DNA from: Caulobacter sp. RHG1
Lineage (GTDB): Bacteria; Pseudomonadota; Alphaproteobacteria; Caulobacterales; Caulobacteraceae
Reading direction: 5' to 3'
Assembly (NCBI RefSeq): GCF_013181195.1
Contig: NZ_SMZP01000010.1
Location: 62,001-126,000, forward strand
DNA length: 64,000 bases
The first letter of the stretch is position 1. Each line of letters begins with the position of its first letter. The notes beneath the pieces were generated by a model. The model did not search any database and was not told the DNA's origin. It worked only from the letters and a program-made list of their open reading frames with translations. The position numbers were made by a program, and so were the translations under genes. Shown here piece by piece: positions 17,028 through 25,393 of the stretch.

Positions 17028-18798
17028 CCCCGGCGTCGGGGCGCTCGGCGAACAGCCGCGCCAGCTCGGCCGGACGCCGATCGCGAGCCAGGGCCTGGTT
17101 GATATAGCCCTTGTCGGTCAGCTCGCCGCTGGCCGCGTCGGGCGCGCCATCCAGGATCAGGGCGCGTAGCACCCTGCCGCCGCCGCCCATGGCTCCTGCG
17201 TTCAGCTGCGAGAGCCCCTCGATGATCGCGGCCCTGACCGCACCTTTATCGCCCAGCCGCTCGCAGGCCTTGGCGTCAAGGAACAGCATCAGCCCGACAC
17301 CGTCCTGGCCCTCGCCGCAGACCACCGCGTCCGAGATCAGCCCGCCGATCGCCGACACCGCCGCCACCCGCAGCGCCCCAGCCGCCACGAAGGTCCCGCT
17401 GGCGAGCTTGAAGTTCTCCACGAGGCGCCCGTCGAAGACGAGGCCCGCCGCCGGGTCCTCCGGATCAGCCAGCCGCGCCGCATCGCCCAGCCGGTAGAAG
17501 CTGTCCTCGTCGAAGGCCTGGGCCGTGGCTTCCGGCTGATCCAGATAGCCGGGAGAGACCTGCGGTCCCTTCACCCGGATCTCGAACTTGCCGCCCTCCC
17601 CGGCCGGGACCAGCTTCACCGAGGTCCCGGGCGTCGGCAGGCCGACCATGCCCGAACGGGCGTTGATCCAATGGATGTTGCAGGCCGTCGGCCCGGTCTC
17701 GGTCGCGCCATAGCCGGCCGCGAAGGTGATCCGCTGACCGATCGTGCGCACCGCCACGGCCTGGACGCGATCCAGGATCGACTGGGCCATGGATGCGCCG
17801 CCGTACTGCAGCACCCGCACTACCTCGAAGAACTTGGCCGCCAGGACCTCGTCGCGTTCCAGCTCGCCGACCAGCATGCCCCAGCCGGCTGGGACCATGT
17901 TGTGATAGGTCGTGGCCACCTCGCGCAGGTTGCGGACAGTCTCGGCGAACTTGCCTGGCACGGGCTGGCCAGCGTCGATGTACAGGGTCCCGCCTCGGTG
18001 CAGGACCATGTGCAGGATGGCGTTTGCCCCCAGGCTGTGGCTCCAGGGCGCGGAATTGACCAGCACCGGCGGATCCGGATCGGCGTAGCAGCCCTGGATC
18101 TGACAAGCGTTGAGCGCGATGTTGTCGTGGGTGCAGACCACCGCCTTGGGCTTGCCCGTCGAACCCGAGGTGAGCAGCAGCTTGGCGATGTCGTCGGATT
18201 GGGCGACGGGCTCGACGGGGGCGCTGTTCAGCAGGTCGTCGAAGGCGACATCGCCCGGCCGCGCATTGCGGCTGACCACCACCGGCAAACCGGCCAGGAA
18301 CGGCGCCGCCAGCGCCTCGCCGAACGCCTCGGCGTCGTCGGCATAGACCGCGGCGGGCTTCAGGCGCTCCACGGCATGCTCCAGCCGGGTCAGATCCGCG
18401 CCCTTCAGCCCGTACTGCGGCGAGACCGGCGCGACCGGCATGCCCAGGCCCATGGCGGCATAGGCGATCAGGGCGTGGTCGATCCCATTGCGGGCCAGGA
18501 TCAGCAGCGGCTGGCCACGCGACAGGCCAAGACCTTTCAGCCCCCCGGCCAAAGCCGCGACCTGCTCAGCCGCCCTGGCATAGGTCACCGTCCGCCAGCC
18601 CTCGCCATCCCGCTCCGCCAGCCAGATGCGCTCCGGCGCCTCGGCCGCCCAGCGCGCCAGCGGCGCCGTCGTCGTCCGCATGGTGGCGGCGTAGGGCATG
18701 GGATTGCGCAGGATCAGCGTCTCGCCCTGTCGCTCGACGTCCAGCGCACGAGGCGCGTAGCGGGCGTCACGAAACGGGGCGTCGATGGATGCGTTCAT
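17014..18798 (-). CDS. Acyl/aryl-CoA ligase, feruloyl-CoA synthase-like
   Basis: A 594-residue ANL-superfamily adenylate-forming ligase. The P-loop LLTSGSTGKPKAVV, the AAGYGATETGP A5 motif and the YRLGDAARL segment are present. The N-terminal ALDVERQGETLILRNP and overall length resemble feruloyl-CoA synthases, which activate hydroxycinnamates for side-chain shortening. The C-terminal A10-type lysine is less obvious than usual. No feruloyl-CoA hydratase-lyase or vanillin dehydrogenase is adjacent, so the substrate is uncertain. Confidence 0.82.
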   Translation of the reverse strand: MNASIDAPFRDARYAPRALDVERQGETLILRNPMPYAATMRTTTAPLARWAAEAPERIWLAERDGEGWRTVTYARAAEQVAALAGGLKGLGLSRGQPLLILARNGIDHALIAYAAMGLGMPVAPVSPQYGLKGADLTRLEHAVERLKPAAVYADDAEAFGEALAAPFLAGLPVVVSRNARPGDVAFDDLLNSAPVEPVAQSDDIAKLLLTSGSTGKPKAVVCTHDNIALNACQIQGCYADPDPPVLVNSAPWSHSLGANAILHMVLHRGGTLYIDAGQPVPGKFAETVRNLREVATTYHNMVPAGWGMLVGELERDEVLAAKFFEVVRVLQYGGASMAQSILDRVQAVAVRTIGQRITFAAGYGATETGPTACNIHWINARSGMVGLPTPGTSVKLVPAGEGGKFEIRVKGPQVSPGYLDQPEATAQAFDEDSFYRLGDAARLADPEDPAAGLVFDGRLVENFKLASGTFVAAGALRVAAVSAIGGLISDAVVCGEGQDGVGLMLFLDAKACERLGDKGAVRAAIIEGLSQLNAGAMGGGGRVLRALILDGAPDAASGELTDKGYINQALARDRRPAELARLFAERPDAGVMRF

Positions 18799-18937
18799 GC
18801 CCGACTATCCCGCGTCGGATCACAGCGTTCAATCTGGTCTCGACTTTTTCGCCAAGGCCTGTCGAATCCGGGCCGGCTCGCGCGTCTCTCCCTTCGAAAG
18901 CGCCGCGAGGACCGCGGGCTCGCCTGGAGACGACATC

Positions 18938-19285
18938 GTGCAATACATGCTGCTGATCTACGAGGACGAGAGCCTCTATCAAGACGACAGCCCCGACCTG
19001 GAAGCGGTCATCGCCGCCCACCAGGCCCTGGCCGCCGAGCTGGCCGAGCAAGGGATTCTGCGGGGCGGCGATGGCCTGAAGACCTCCGACACCGCCACCA
19101 CTGTGCGCAAGACCGCCGACGGTCACGCCCTGCACGACGGCCCCTATGCCGAGGCCCGCGAGCAGCTGGGCGGCTTCTACCAGATCGAGGTCCCCGACCT
19201 GGACGCGGCCTTGGCCATCGCCAAGCGGATTCCTCTGCTGCGCGACGGCGCGGTCGAGGTGCGGCCCGTGATGGAGATGGATTGA
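18938..19285 (+). CDS. YCII-related (DGPF) protein
   Basis: A 115-residue ferredoxin-like-fold YCII protein. The opening QYMLLIYEDE, the LHDGPYAEAREQLGGFY core and ending VEVRPVMEMD are the DGPF family pattern. A GTG at 18938 preceded by GGAGA gives the normal N-terminus; a longer frame is antisense to the ligase. Its stop overlaps the TTG start of the sigma-factor gene. DGPF proteins are the signature partners of ECF42 sigma factors; their biochemical role is not known. Confidence 0.85.
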   Translation: MQYMLLIYEDESLYQDDSPDLEAVIAAHQALAAELAEQGILRGGDGLKTSDTATTVRKTADGHALHDGPYAEAREQLGGFYQIEVPDLDAALAIAKRIPLLRDGAVEVRPVMEMD

Positions 19286-20496
19286 ACACGCTAGACCAAA
19301 CGGCGCGGGAGGCCGGCGGGCGCATCGTCGCCGCCTTGGCCACGGCCTTCCGCGACCTGGATCTGGCCGAAGAGGCCTATGCCGAGGCCTGCGCGCGGGC
19401 CGCCGCCGTCTGGCCGACAGCCCCACCGCTCGACCCAGCGGCTTGGCTCTACGCCACGGCGCGGCGGCACGCCCTGGATATAATCCGTAAACGGAATATC
19501 AGGCAAAAGCTAACGCTCGATGCGCCCGAACCGGAGCCCTCAGTCGAGGACATTCTGGTCTCGGACGCCCGCCTGATCCCCGACGAGCGGCTGCGGCTGA
19601 TCTTCGTCTGCTGCCATCCCGCCGTCGCGCCCGAGGCCCGCGCGGCCCTGACCCTGCGGCTGGTCTGCGGACTTTCCGTGCAGGAGATCGCCCGCGCCTT
19701 CCTGGTCGCCGAACCGGCCATGTTCCAGCGCCTGACCCGCGCCAAGAAGAAGATCGCGCAGGCCGGGGTGTCGTTCGAGGTCCCTGGTCCCGACGCCTGG
19801 CCCGAGCGGCTATCGGCGGTGCTGTCGACCCTGGAGGTCGCCTATGCCCGCGCTCACGAGGACGCCGCGGGGCTTGGTCCACACGCCGGCTATGGCCGCG
19901 AGATGCTGGACCTGACCACGGCGCTGGCCGACCTGCTGCCGACCGAGCCCGAGTGCCTGGCCTTCGCCGCCCTGGTCCGCTTCGCCGAGGCCCGCCGGCC
20001 AGCGCGGCTGGACGCCGAGGGGGCGATGGTCCCTCTCTCGGAGCAGGATCCCGCCCGCTGGAACAAGCCGCTGATCCGCGAAGGCGAGGCTCTGCTAAGG
20101 GCGGCCGCGCGGCTGAACCGTTCCGGTCCCCGCCAACTGCGCGCGGCGCTGCAGGGCGTGTGGTGCGTCCGCCGATCCTTGGCCGAACCACCGCCCTGGT
20201 CGGCGGCCCTGGCGCTGTACGACCTGCTGCTGGCCTGGCGCGAGGACCCATTTGTGAGGATCAACCGCGCCGTAGTGCTGGCGCAGATCGCTGGACCAGC
20301 CACAGCCCTGGCCGAGATCGAGGCGCTGGACGCCCCCCGGCTGGCCGATTTCCAGCCCTTCCACGCCGTGCGCGCCGACCTCCTAGCGCGTCTGGGACGG
20401 CGGGGGGAGGCGCTTCTGGCCTATGATCGCGCTCTGGATCTGGCGCCCGGACCAGCCGAGCGCCTTTGGCTGATCCGTAGGCGGAGCGAACTTTAG
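19282..20496 (+). CDS. ECF42-type RNA polymerase sigma factor with C-terminal extension
   Basis: A 404-residue ECF sigma factor. Region 2 covers about residues 10-75 (WLYATARRHALDIIRKRN) and region 4 about 105-165 (LVCGLSVQEIARAFLVAEPAMFQRL). About 230 further residues form a helical TPR-like domain. This architecture and the adjoining DGPF gene define the ECF42 group, in which the extension replaces an anti-sigma factor. The start is a TTG overlapping the YCII stop (TTGA); the long open frame upstream is antisense to the ligase. Targets commonly include the DGPF gene itself. Confidence 0.88.
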   Translation: MNTLDQTAREAGGRIVAALATAFRDLDLAEEAYAEACARAAAVWPTAPPLDPAAWLYATARRHALDIIRKRNIRQKLTLDAPEPEPSVEDILVSDARLIPDERLRLIFVCCHPAVAPEARAALTLRLVCGLSVQEIARAFLVAEPAMFQRLTRAKKKIAQAGVSFEVPGPDAWPERLSAVLSTLEVAYARAHEDAAGLGPHAGYGREMLDLTTALADLLPTEPECLAFAALVRFAEARRPARLDAEGAMVPLSEQDPARWNKPLIREGEALLRAAARLNRSGPRQLRAALQGVWCVRRSLAEPPPWSAALALYDLLLAWREDPFVRINRAVVLAQIAGPATALAEIEALDAPRLADFQPFHAVRADLLARLGRRGEALLAYDRALDLAPGPAERLWLIRRRSEL

Positions 20497-21827
20497 CCCG
20501 CCAGGGTCTCCAGGAAGCGCACCGGCTCGCCACGGCCCTCGGCGACGATCTCGTCGTCGCGCATGACCACGATGCCGCGCACGATGGTCGCCACCGGCCA
20601 GGCCTTGGCCTCGAAGCCGTCGAACGGAGTCCAGCCGGCGCGATTGGCCATCTGCTCGTGGGTGATGACTTTGCGGGCCTTCATGTCGACGATCGTGAAG
20701 TCGGCGTCGAAGCCCTCGGCCAGGCGGCCCTTGTCGGCCAGGCCGAACACCCGGTTCACGCCATGGCTGGTCAGGTCGACGAAGCGCTCGAGGCTGAGCT
20801 TGCCGTCCACCACGTGGGTCAGCATCACCGGCACCAGGGTCTGGACCCCGGGCATGCCCGAGGGCGAGGCCGGATAGGGCCGAGCCTTCTCCTCGCGGGT
20901 GTGCGGGGCGTGGTCCGAGCCCAGCACGTCGGCGATGCCGGCCTCGATGCCGCGCCAGACGCCAGCCACATGGTCGGCGGTGCGGATCGGCGGGTTCATC
21001 TGAGCGAAGCCCTTCAGGCGCTCGTAGGCCTCGGGCGCCACCAGGGTCAGGTGCTGCGGCGTGACCTCGACCGAGGCGACGTCCTTGTTCTGGGCCAGGA
21101 AGTCGATCTCTTCCTTGGTGGTGACGTGCAGCACATGGATGCGCTTGCCCAGGTTCTTGGCGATGCGGACCAGGCGGTGGGTCGATTGCAGGGCGGCCTG
21201 GGCGTCGCGCACCTCGGGGTGGCTGGTCCAGTCGCCAGGGCGCGCCAGATGGCGGCGGTCGGCCAGACGGTATTCGTCTTCCGAGTGGAAGGCCGCGCGG
21301 CGGTTGACGTGGCGCAGCACATTCTCGACGCCCTCGTCGTCCTGCACCAGCAGGGTGCCGGTCGAGGCGCCCATGAACACCTTGATGCCGCAGCAGCCCG
21401 GCAGGCGCTCCAGCTCGCCCAGGAACTTGGCGTTCTCGTGGGTGCCGCCGACATAGAAGGCGTGGTCGGTGTGCATGCGGTTCTTGGCGCGCGAGAGCTT
21501 GTCGGCCAGGGCGTCCGGATCGGTCGTCGTCGGCTCGGTGTTGGGCATCTCGAACACGGCGACCACGCCGCCCAGGGCCGCGCCGCGCGAGCCGCTTTCC
21601 AGGTCTTCCTTCCACTCCAGGCCCGGCTCGCGGAAGTGGACCTGGCTGTCGATCACGCCCGGCAGCACCGTCAGGCCCGAGGCGTCGAAGATCTCACCCG
21701 CGCTGGCCTGGCTCAGGTCGCCGATAGCGACGATCTTGCCGCCGCGCACGCCGATGTCGGCGAGACCGCGACCCGCGTGGTTCACCACCTCGCCGCCACG
21801 CACGATCAGGTCGAAGGTCTGGGTCAT
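20493..21827 (-). CDS. Dihydroorotase-like cyclic amidohydrolase
   Basis: A 444-residue amidohydrolase of the dihydroorotase/hydantoinase family. It shows PGVIDSQVHFREPG near residues 56-69, the carboxylated-lysine motif GIKVFMG, HVLHVTT, and GSDHAPHT. The usual metal motif DxHxH reads D60-x-Q62-x-H64, so the first histidine is glutamine. Alphaproteobacterial homologues are annotated as dihydroorotase, but the changed ligand and lack of pyr neighbours leave the reaction open. I start at the MTQTFDL ATG (21827); the 19 upstream codons are not conserved in type. Its stop overlaps the sigma-factor stop (TTAG). Confidence 0.82.
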   Translation of the reverse strand: MTQTFDLIVRGGEVVNHAGRGLADIGVRGGKIVAIGDLSQASAGEIFDASGLTVLPGVIDSQVHFREPGLEWKEDLESGSRGAALGGVVAVFEMPNTEPTTTDPDALADKLSRAKNRMHTDHAFYVGGTHENAKFLGELERLPGCCGIKVFMGASTGTLLVQDDEGVENVLRHVNRRAAFHSEDEYRLADRRHLARPGDWTSHPEVRDAQAALQSTHRLVRIAKNLGKRIHVLHVTTKEEIDFLAQNKDVASVEVTPQHLTLVAPEAYERLKGFAQMNPPIRTADHVAGVWRGIEAGIADVLGSDHAPHTREEKARPYPASPSGMPGVQTLVPVMLTHVVDGKLSLERFVDLTSHGVNRVFGLADKGRLAEGFDADFTIVDMKARKVITHEQMANRAGWTPFDGFEAKAWPVATIVRGIVVMRDDEIVAEGRGEPVRFLETLAG

Positions 21828-21890
21828 GGGAGGCTCCTGCGAATGGATTTCAGCGGGTCTAGGAGCCCTGTTCCCACCCCGCAACCATTA

Positions 21891-22029
21891 TCCGCTCATC
21901 CCGCCCCCGGGTCGCGCTAAAGCGCGCGCCCGAGGATAAACTCCAGCGGGGACCCATGCAGAGTTTGCGGGATCAACCGAGCTTAAGCGTCTCGCTCAGC
22001 TTGGGTCCCCGCTTGCGCGGGGATGAGCG
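21891..22029. repeat. Palindromic repeat region (family 1), copy A plus a degenerate partner
   Basis: The 31 bp unit at 21999-22029 (GCTTGGGTCCCCGC...GCGGGGATGAGCG) matches at 29 of 31 positions the unit at 54551-54581. A decayed partner in the opposite orientation begins near 21891 (CCGCTCATCCCG) and resumes at about 21942, with a GC hairpin in between. The intact unit lies inside the 3' end of the GT9 gene, where it encodes SLIPAQAGTQ on the minus strand. Confidence 0.75.
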
Positions 22030-23179
22030 ATTGAGGGGCTTCATGTTCTTCAGCCAACGCTTCCTCGACGGCCTCCTCCTGAGCGGACGGTTCCTCAGCA
22101 ACGATGAGGTGTTCCGGCGCGATGTCCTCGGCCGGCGGAGCCTCTTCAACGCCTGCGTCTTCCTCGGCGATCGCCGCCTCGACAACGGCGGCCTGCGCCG
22201 AGACGTCGGCAGGGATGGTGCGGGCCAGCAAGGCCTTGGCTTCGCGGACGACCTTGGCCACCGGCAGGTCGCTCATGTGGCGGATGGCCTGGGAGAGGTC
22301 CGGGTCGATGGCCAGGAACTGGTCAAAGGTGCGCGGGCCACGAATCGCCGCCGTATGCTCGCCCCAGGGCGCGTAGCGGCGCTCGTCCGACGGGCCGAAC
22401 AGGCCCAGGGTCGGCGTTCCGGCGGCGGCGGCGATGTGCATCAGGCCCGAGTCGTTGCCGATGAACGTCCGCGCCCGCCGCAGGCAGGCATAGGCGGTCA
22501 GGAGATCCACCTTCCCAGTCAGGTCGATGCAGCGGCCGCGCGCGGTGGCCATGCGCAGCTCCTCGACCATGCGCTGGTCTTCCGGACCGCCCAGGATCAG
22601 CAGCCGACCGCCGGCCATCGGGCCGTCCTTGTCCAGCAGCTGACCGGCGGTCTGGATGAAGCGCTCGATCGGCCAGACCTTGCCGATCCAGTTCGAGGCC
22701 GGCCCCACGGCCAGGATCGGGCCGCCTTCACCGAGCAGGCCGTCGGCCAGGGCCTGGACCTCGGGGGTGATGTAGAGGTGCGGGGCCGGCGGGTCGCCTT
22801 CCAGCTTCAGGGTGCGGGCCGCGTCGATGACCTTGTGCACCGGTTCGCCGGGAGTCTTCTTCCAGATCGCCCGCTTCTCGCGGCGCAGGAAGAGGGCCGT
22901 GCCGCTGCCGCGCAGGTCGACGACTAGGCCCCACTTTTTACGGCGGACCTGGTTCCAGAGCTTGAACCAGTGGCCCTTGCCCTTGCCCTTCTCCATCACG
23001 ATCACGCGGTCCAGGCCCGGCACGTGGGCGAACAACGGCGCGGCCAACGGGCCGGCGACGATGGTGAAGCGCGCGTTGGGTATTTGATCTGAGAGAAGCT
23101 TGATCAGGCCGGACGACAGCACCGCATCGCCGATGCGGGTGGCCGTGATGAAGAGAATCGGGAAGGCCCGCTGTGTCAT
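21983..23179 (-). CDS. Glycosyltransferase family 9 (heptosyltransferase-like)
   Basis: A 398-residue GT9 protein with two Rossmann domains. ITATRIGDAVLSSGLIK at the N-terminus, VGPASNWIGKVWPIERF in the middle and FIGNDSGLMHIAAAAGTPTLGLFG are the GT9 signatures. Members transfer heptose or related sugars to LPS core at the inner membrane. The last 65 or so residues are an acidic Ala/Glu tail ending in a peptide (SLIPAQAGTQAERDA) encoded by a palindromic repeat, so the C-terminus has been extended. The ATG at 23179 is preferred to one twelve codons upstream. Confidence 0.87.
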   Translation of the reverse strand: MTQRAFPILFITATRIGDAVLSSGLIKLLSDQIPNARFTIVAGPLAAPLFAHVPGLDRVIVMEKGKGKGHWFKLWNQVRRKKWGLVVDLRGSGTALFLRREKRAIWKKTPGEPVHKVIDAARTLKLEGDPPAPHLYITPEVQALADGLLGEGGPILAVGPASNWIGKVWPIERFIQTAGQLLDKDGPMAGGRLLILGGPEDQRMVEELRMATARGRCIDLTGKVDLLTAYACLRRARTFIGNDSGLMHIAAAAGTPTLGLFGPSDERRYAPWGEHTAAIRGPRTFDQFLAIDPDLSQAIRHMSDLPVAKVVREAKALLARTIPADVSAQAAVVEAAIAEEDAGVEEAPPAEDIAPEHLIVAEEPSAQEEAVEEALAEEHEAPQSLIPAQAGTQAERDA

Positions 23180-23192
23180 CGGTCCATCTATA

Positions 23193-23216
23193 GATGCGTC
23201 TTCGAGTCGACGCATC
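23193..23216. promoter_or_regulatory. Inverted repeat between divergent GT9 and ygfZ genes
   Basis: GATGCGTC and GACGCATC arms of 8 bp flank an 8 bp spacer that contains a GAGTC (GANTC) site. It lies 14-37 bp upstream of the glycosyltransferase start and about 70 bp from ygfZ, so it could be an operator. No regulator can be assigned. Confidence 0.35.
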
Positions 23217-23288
23217 CCACGTTAACGGTTGAGCTTTCCGAGTTTTTGAGGACTGGCGCGACCGTCACCTCGGCGCCACATGTGCGAC

Positions 23289-24074
23289 ATGACCACGCTT
23301 ACCGTCGCCCCCCTGCTGTCCCGCGCCGTCATCGCCGTGTCCGGACCGGACTGGAAGAGCTTCCTGCAAGGGCTGCTGACCCAGGATGTCGAGACCATCC
23401 AGCCCGGCGAGCTGCGCTTCGCGGCGCTGCTGACCCCGCAGGGCAAGGTGCTCTACGACCTGTTCGTGGCGGGTACGGAAGACGGCGCCCTGCTGGACGT
23501 GGCGGCCGAGCATCGGGCGACGATCCTGATGCGGCTGACCATGTACCGCCTGCGAGCCAAGGTGACGCTTGAGGCCGTCGATACACCGGTATTCGCGGCA
23601 TGGGGCGGCGACATCGCGGGCTTGTACATCGACCCCCGCCTGCCGGGCCTGGGCGCGCGGGCCTATGGCGAGCGCGGCGCCAATGCCGACGAAGACGCCT
23701 ACGAGGCCCACCGCCTGGCTCTCGGCGCGCCAGGGCCGGCCGACTGGGGCAGCGAGGCGACCTATCCGATCGAGGCCAATTACGACCTCCTGGCCGGCAT
23801 CGACTTCAAGAAGGGCTGTTTCGTCGGCCAGGAGACGACCAGCCGCATGAAACGGCGCGGCACGATCAAGAACCGCATGCTGCCCATCGCCTTCAACGGC
23901 CCCGCGCCGGCCTTCGGGACCGAAGTGCTGGCCGGGACCTTGCGGGCCGGCGAGGTGTTGAGCGGCCGCGACGGCCGGGCCATGGCCCTGCTGCGCCTGG
24001 ACCGCATCGAGGGCGCGGCGCTGACCGTGGACGGACGGCCTGTGACCGTCGAGCGCCCGGACTGGCTCGCCTAG
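23289..24074 (+). CDS. ygfZ: YgfZ/GcvT-like folate-binding protein
   Basis: A 261-residue member of the YgfZ (IBA57-like) family, recognised by the KGCFVGQE motif near residue 180 and the GcvT-like N-terminal fold. YgfZ uses tetrahydrofolate to help assemble or repair Fe-S enzymes such as MiaB. Two start codons are possible (23280 and 23289), neither with a clear ribosome site; MTTLTVAPLL at 23289 looks more natural. Transcribed towards tag with a 39 bp gap holding a LexA box. Confidence 0.85.
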   Translation: MTTLTVAPLLSRAVIAVSGPDWKSFLQGLLTQDVETIQPGELRFAALLTPQGKVLYDLFVAGTEDGALLDVAAEHRATILMRLTMYRLRAKVTLEAVDTPVFAAWGGDIAGLYIDPRLPGLGARAYGERGANADEDAYEAHRLALGAPGPADWGSEATYPIEANYDLLAGIDFKKGCFVGQETTSRMKRRGTIKNRMLPIAFNGPAPAFGTEVLAGTLRAGEVLSGRDGRAMALLRLDRIEGAALTVDGRPVTVERPDWLA

Positions 24075-24083
24075 GGGGCTTTC

Positions 24084-24098
24084 GTTCCCGAAAAGTTC
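24084..24098 (+). promoter_or_regulatory. LexA (SOS) box upstream of tag
   Basis: GTTC-CCGAAAA-GTTC is an exact match to the alphaproteobacterial LexA box GTTC-N7-GTTC, ending 15 bp before the tag start. The position would let LexA block the tag promoter until DNA damage. Confidence 0.8.
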
Positions 24099-24113
24099 TG
24101 GTAGCGTCGCCGC

Positions 24114-24704
24114 ATGACCGAACCGACACGCTGCACCTGGTATGGCATGAACGGCAACCCGTTCTACGAGGCCTATCACGACCACGAATGGGGCGTGCCC
24201 GAGTGGGACAGCCGCGCCCTCTGGGAGAAGTTAGTGCTGGACGGCTTCCAGGCCGGGCTGTCGTGGATCACCATCCTGAAGAAGCGCGAGGCCTTCCGCG
24301 AGGCGTTCGCCAACTTCGATCCGGAGATCGTCGCACGCTTTGGCGACGAAGACCGCGCCCGGCTGATGGCCGACGCCGGTATCATCCGCTCCAACGCCAA
24401 GATCGACGCGGCCATCTCGGGCGCGCGGATCTATCTGGACATGCGCGAGCGCGGCGAGGACTTCTCGAAATTTCTGTGGGACATGGTCGGCGGCGCGCCG
24501 ATCCAGAACGCCTGGCAAGCCGGCCAGGTCCCGGCCCAGACGCCGCTGGCCGTCGACATGGCCAAGGCGCTGAAAGCCAAGGGCTTCAAGTTCTGCGGGC
24601 CGGTGATCGTCTACGCCTTCATGCAGGCCACGGGCCTGGTCAACGACCACCTGACGACCTGCTTCCGCCACGAGGACTGCAAGGCCATGGCCCAAAGGGT
24701 TTAG
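24114..24704 (+). CDS. tag: DNA-3-methyladenine glycosylase I
   Basis: A 196-residue Tag enzyme that excises 3-methyladenine from alkylated DNA. The N-terminal CTWYGMNGNPFYEAYHDHEWG and GLSWITILKKREAFREAF helices are diagnostic. The C-terminal CFRHEDC supplies zinc ligands together with the N-terminal Cys. Length is normal. A perfect LexA box directly upstream implies SOS induction. Confidence 0.95.
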   Translation: MTEPTRCTWYGMNGNPFYEAYHDHEWGVPEWDSRALWEKLVLDGFQAGLSWITILKKREAFREAFANFDPEIVARFGDEDRARLMADAGIIRSNAKIDAAISGARIYLDMRERGEDFSKFLWDMVGGAPIQNAWQAGQVPAQTPLAVDMAKALKAKGFKFCGPVIVYAFMQATGLVNDHLTTCFRHEDCKAMAQRV

Positions 24705-24719
24705 GGCGGGCCTGGACGC

Positions 24720-25325
24720 CTACTTGCCCGCGGCGGCGATGGCGGCGTCGATCTCCTCCAGAGTGTGGTAGCCCGGCTCCATCTTGCGACCATTGATCTC
24801 GAAGGTGGGCGTCGCCTCCACGCCGTGGTCGCGACGGTTGCGCTCGACGCGATCGTTCAGCGCCTTGATCTGGGTCTCGTCGGCCACGCACCTGGCGAAC
24901 TGGTCCTCGCTCAGCCCCGACGATTTGGCGATGTCCAGCAGGGTCTCACGCGGCGAGTAGAAGATCCCCGGCTGACTGGCGAAGATCGCGTCGTTGACGG
25001 CGAAATACTTGTCCTTGCCCGCGCAGCGCGCCAGCAGGAAACCGGCCGAGGCGACGGTGACCTCCGACGAGCCGCCGACCAGCATCTCGCGGAACACGTA
25101 ACGCACCTTGCCGGTGTCGATATATTTGGCCTTGAACGCCGGATAGACGTCGGCCTGCCACTTGGCGCAAACTGGGCAGCCGACCGAGGCATATTCGACG
25201 ACGGTGATCTTGGCGTTCGCATCGCCCAGCGCCATGTCGTCGGGCTGCGGGCCAGACGATCCCTTGTTGCAGGCCCCCAGACCCAGGGTCGCGACAAGAG
25301 CGGCGGCGAGGATCAGACGGCGCAT
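24720..25325 (-). CDS. DsbA/thioredoxin-fold lipoprotein (paralogue 1)
   Basis: A 201-residue thioredoxin-4/BdbD-type protein. The lipobox LGAC puts the lipidated cysteine at C19, and the active site is CPVC (C50/C53). The cis-proline lies in ATPTF. A second cysteine pair (in LLARCAGKD and FARCVADE) matches paralogue 2. It would oxidise or isomerise thiols in the periplasm, anchored to a membrane. The ATG at 25325 gives the signal peptide; upstream codons in frame are not coding. Two paralogues lie at 31.8-33.1 kb. Confidence 0.87.
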   Translation of the reverse strand: MRRLILAAALVATLGLGACNKGSSGPQPDDMALGDANAKITVVEYASVGCPVCAKWQADVYPAFKAKYIDTGKVRYVFREMLVGGSSEVTVASAGFLLARCAGKDKYFAVNDAIFASQPGIFYSPRETLLDIAKSSGLSEDQFARCVADETQIKALNDRVERNRRDHGVEATPTFEINGRKMEPGYHTLEEIDAAIAAAGK

Positions 25326-25393
25326 TAGGGGTCTCCGGACGAACGGCGCCATCAGAGGCAGGATCACCGACAGCGTCAACCCGAACGGCGCCG

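Noticed and set aside
17671..19281. Open frame running upstream of the sigma factor into the ligase antisense
   Set aside because: Antisense to a well-supported ligase; true sigma-factor homology begins at the TTG at 19282.
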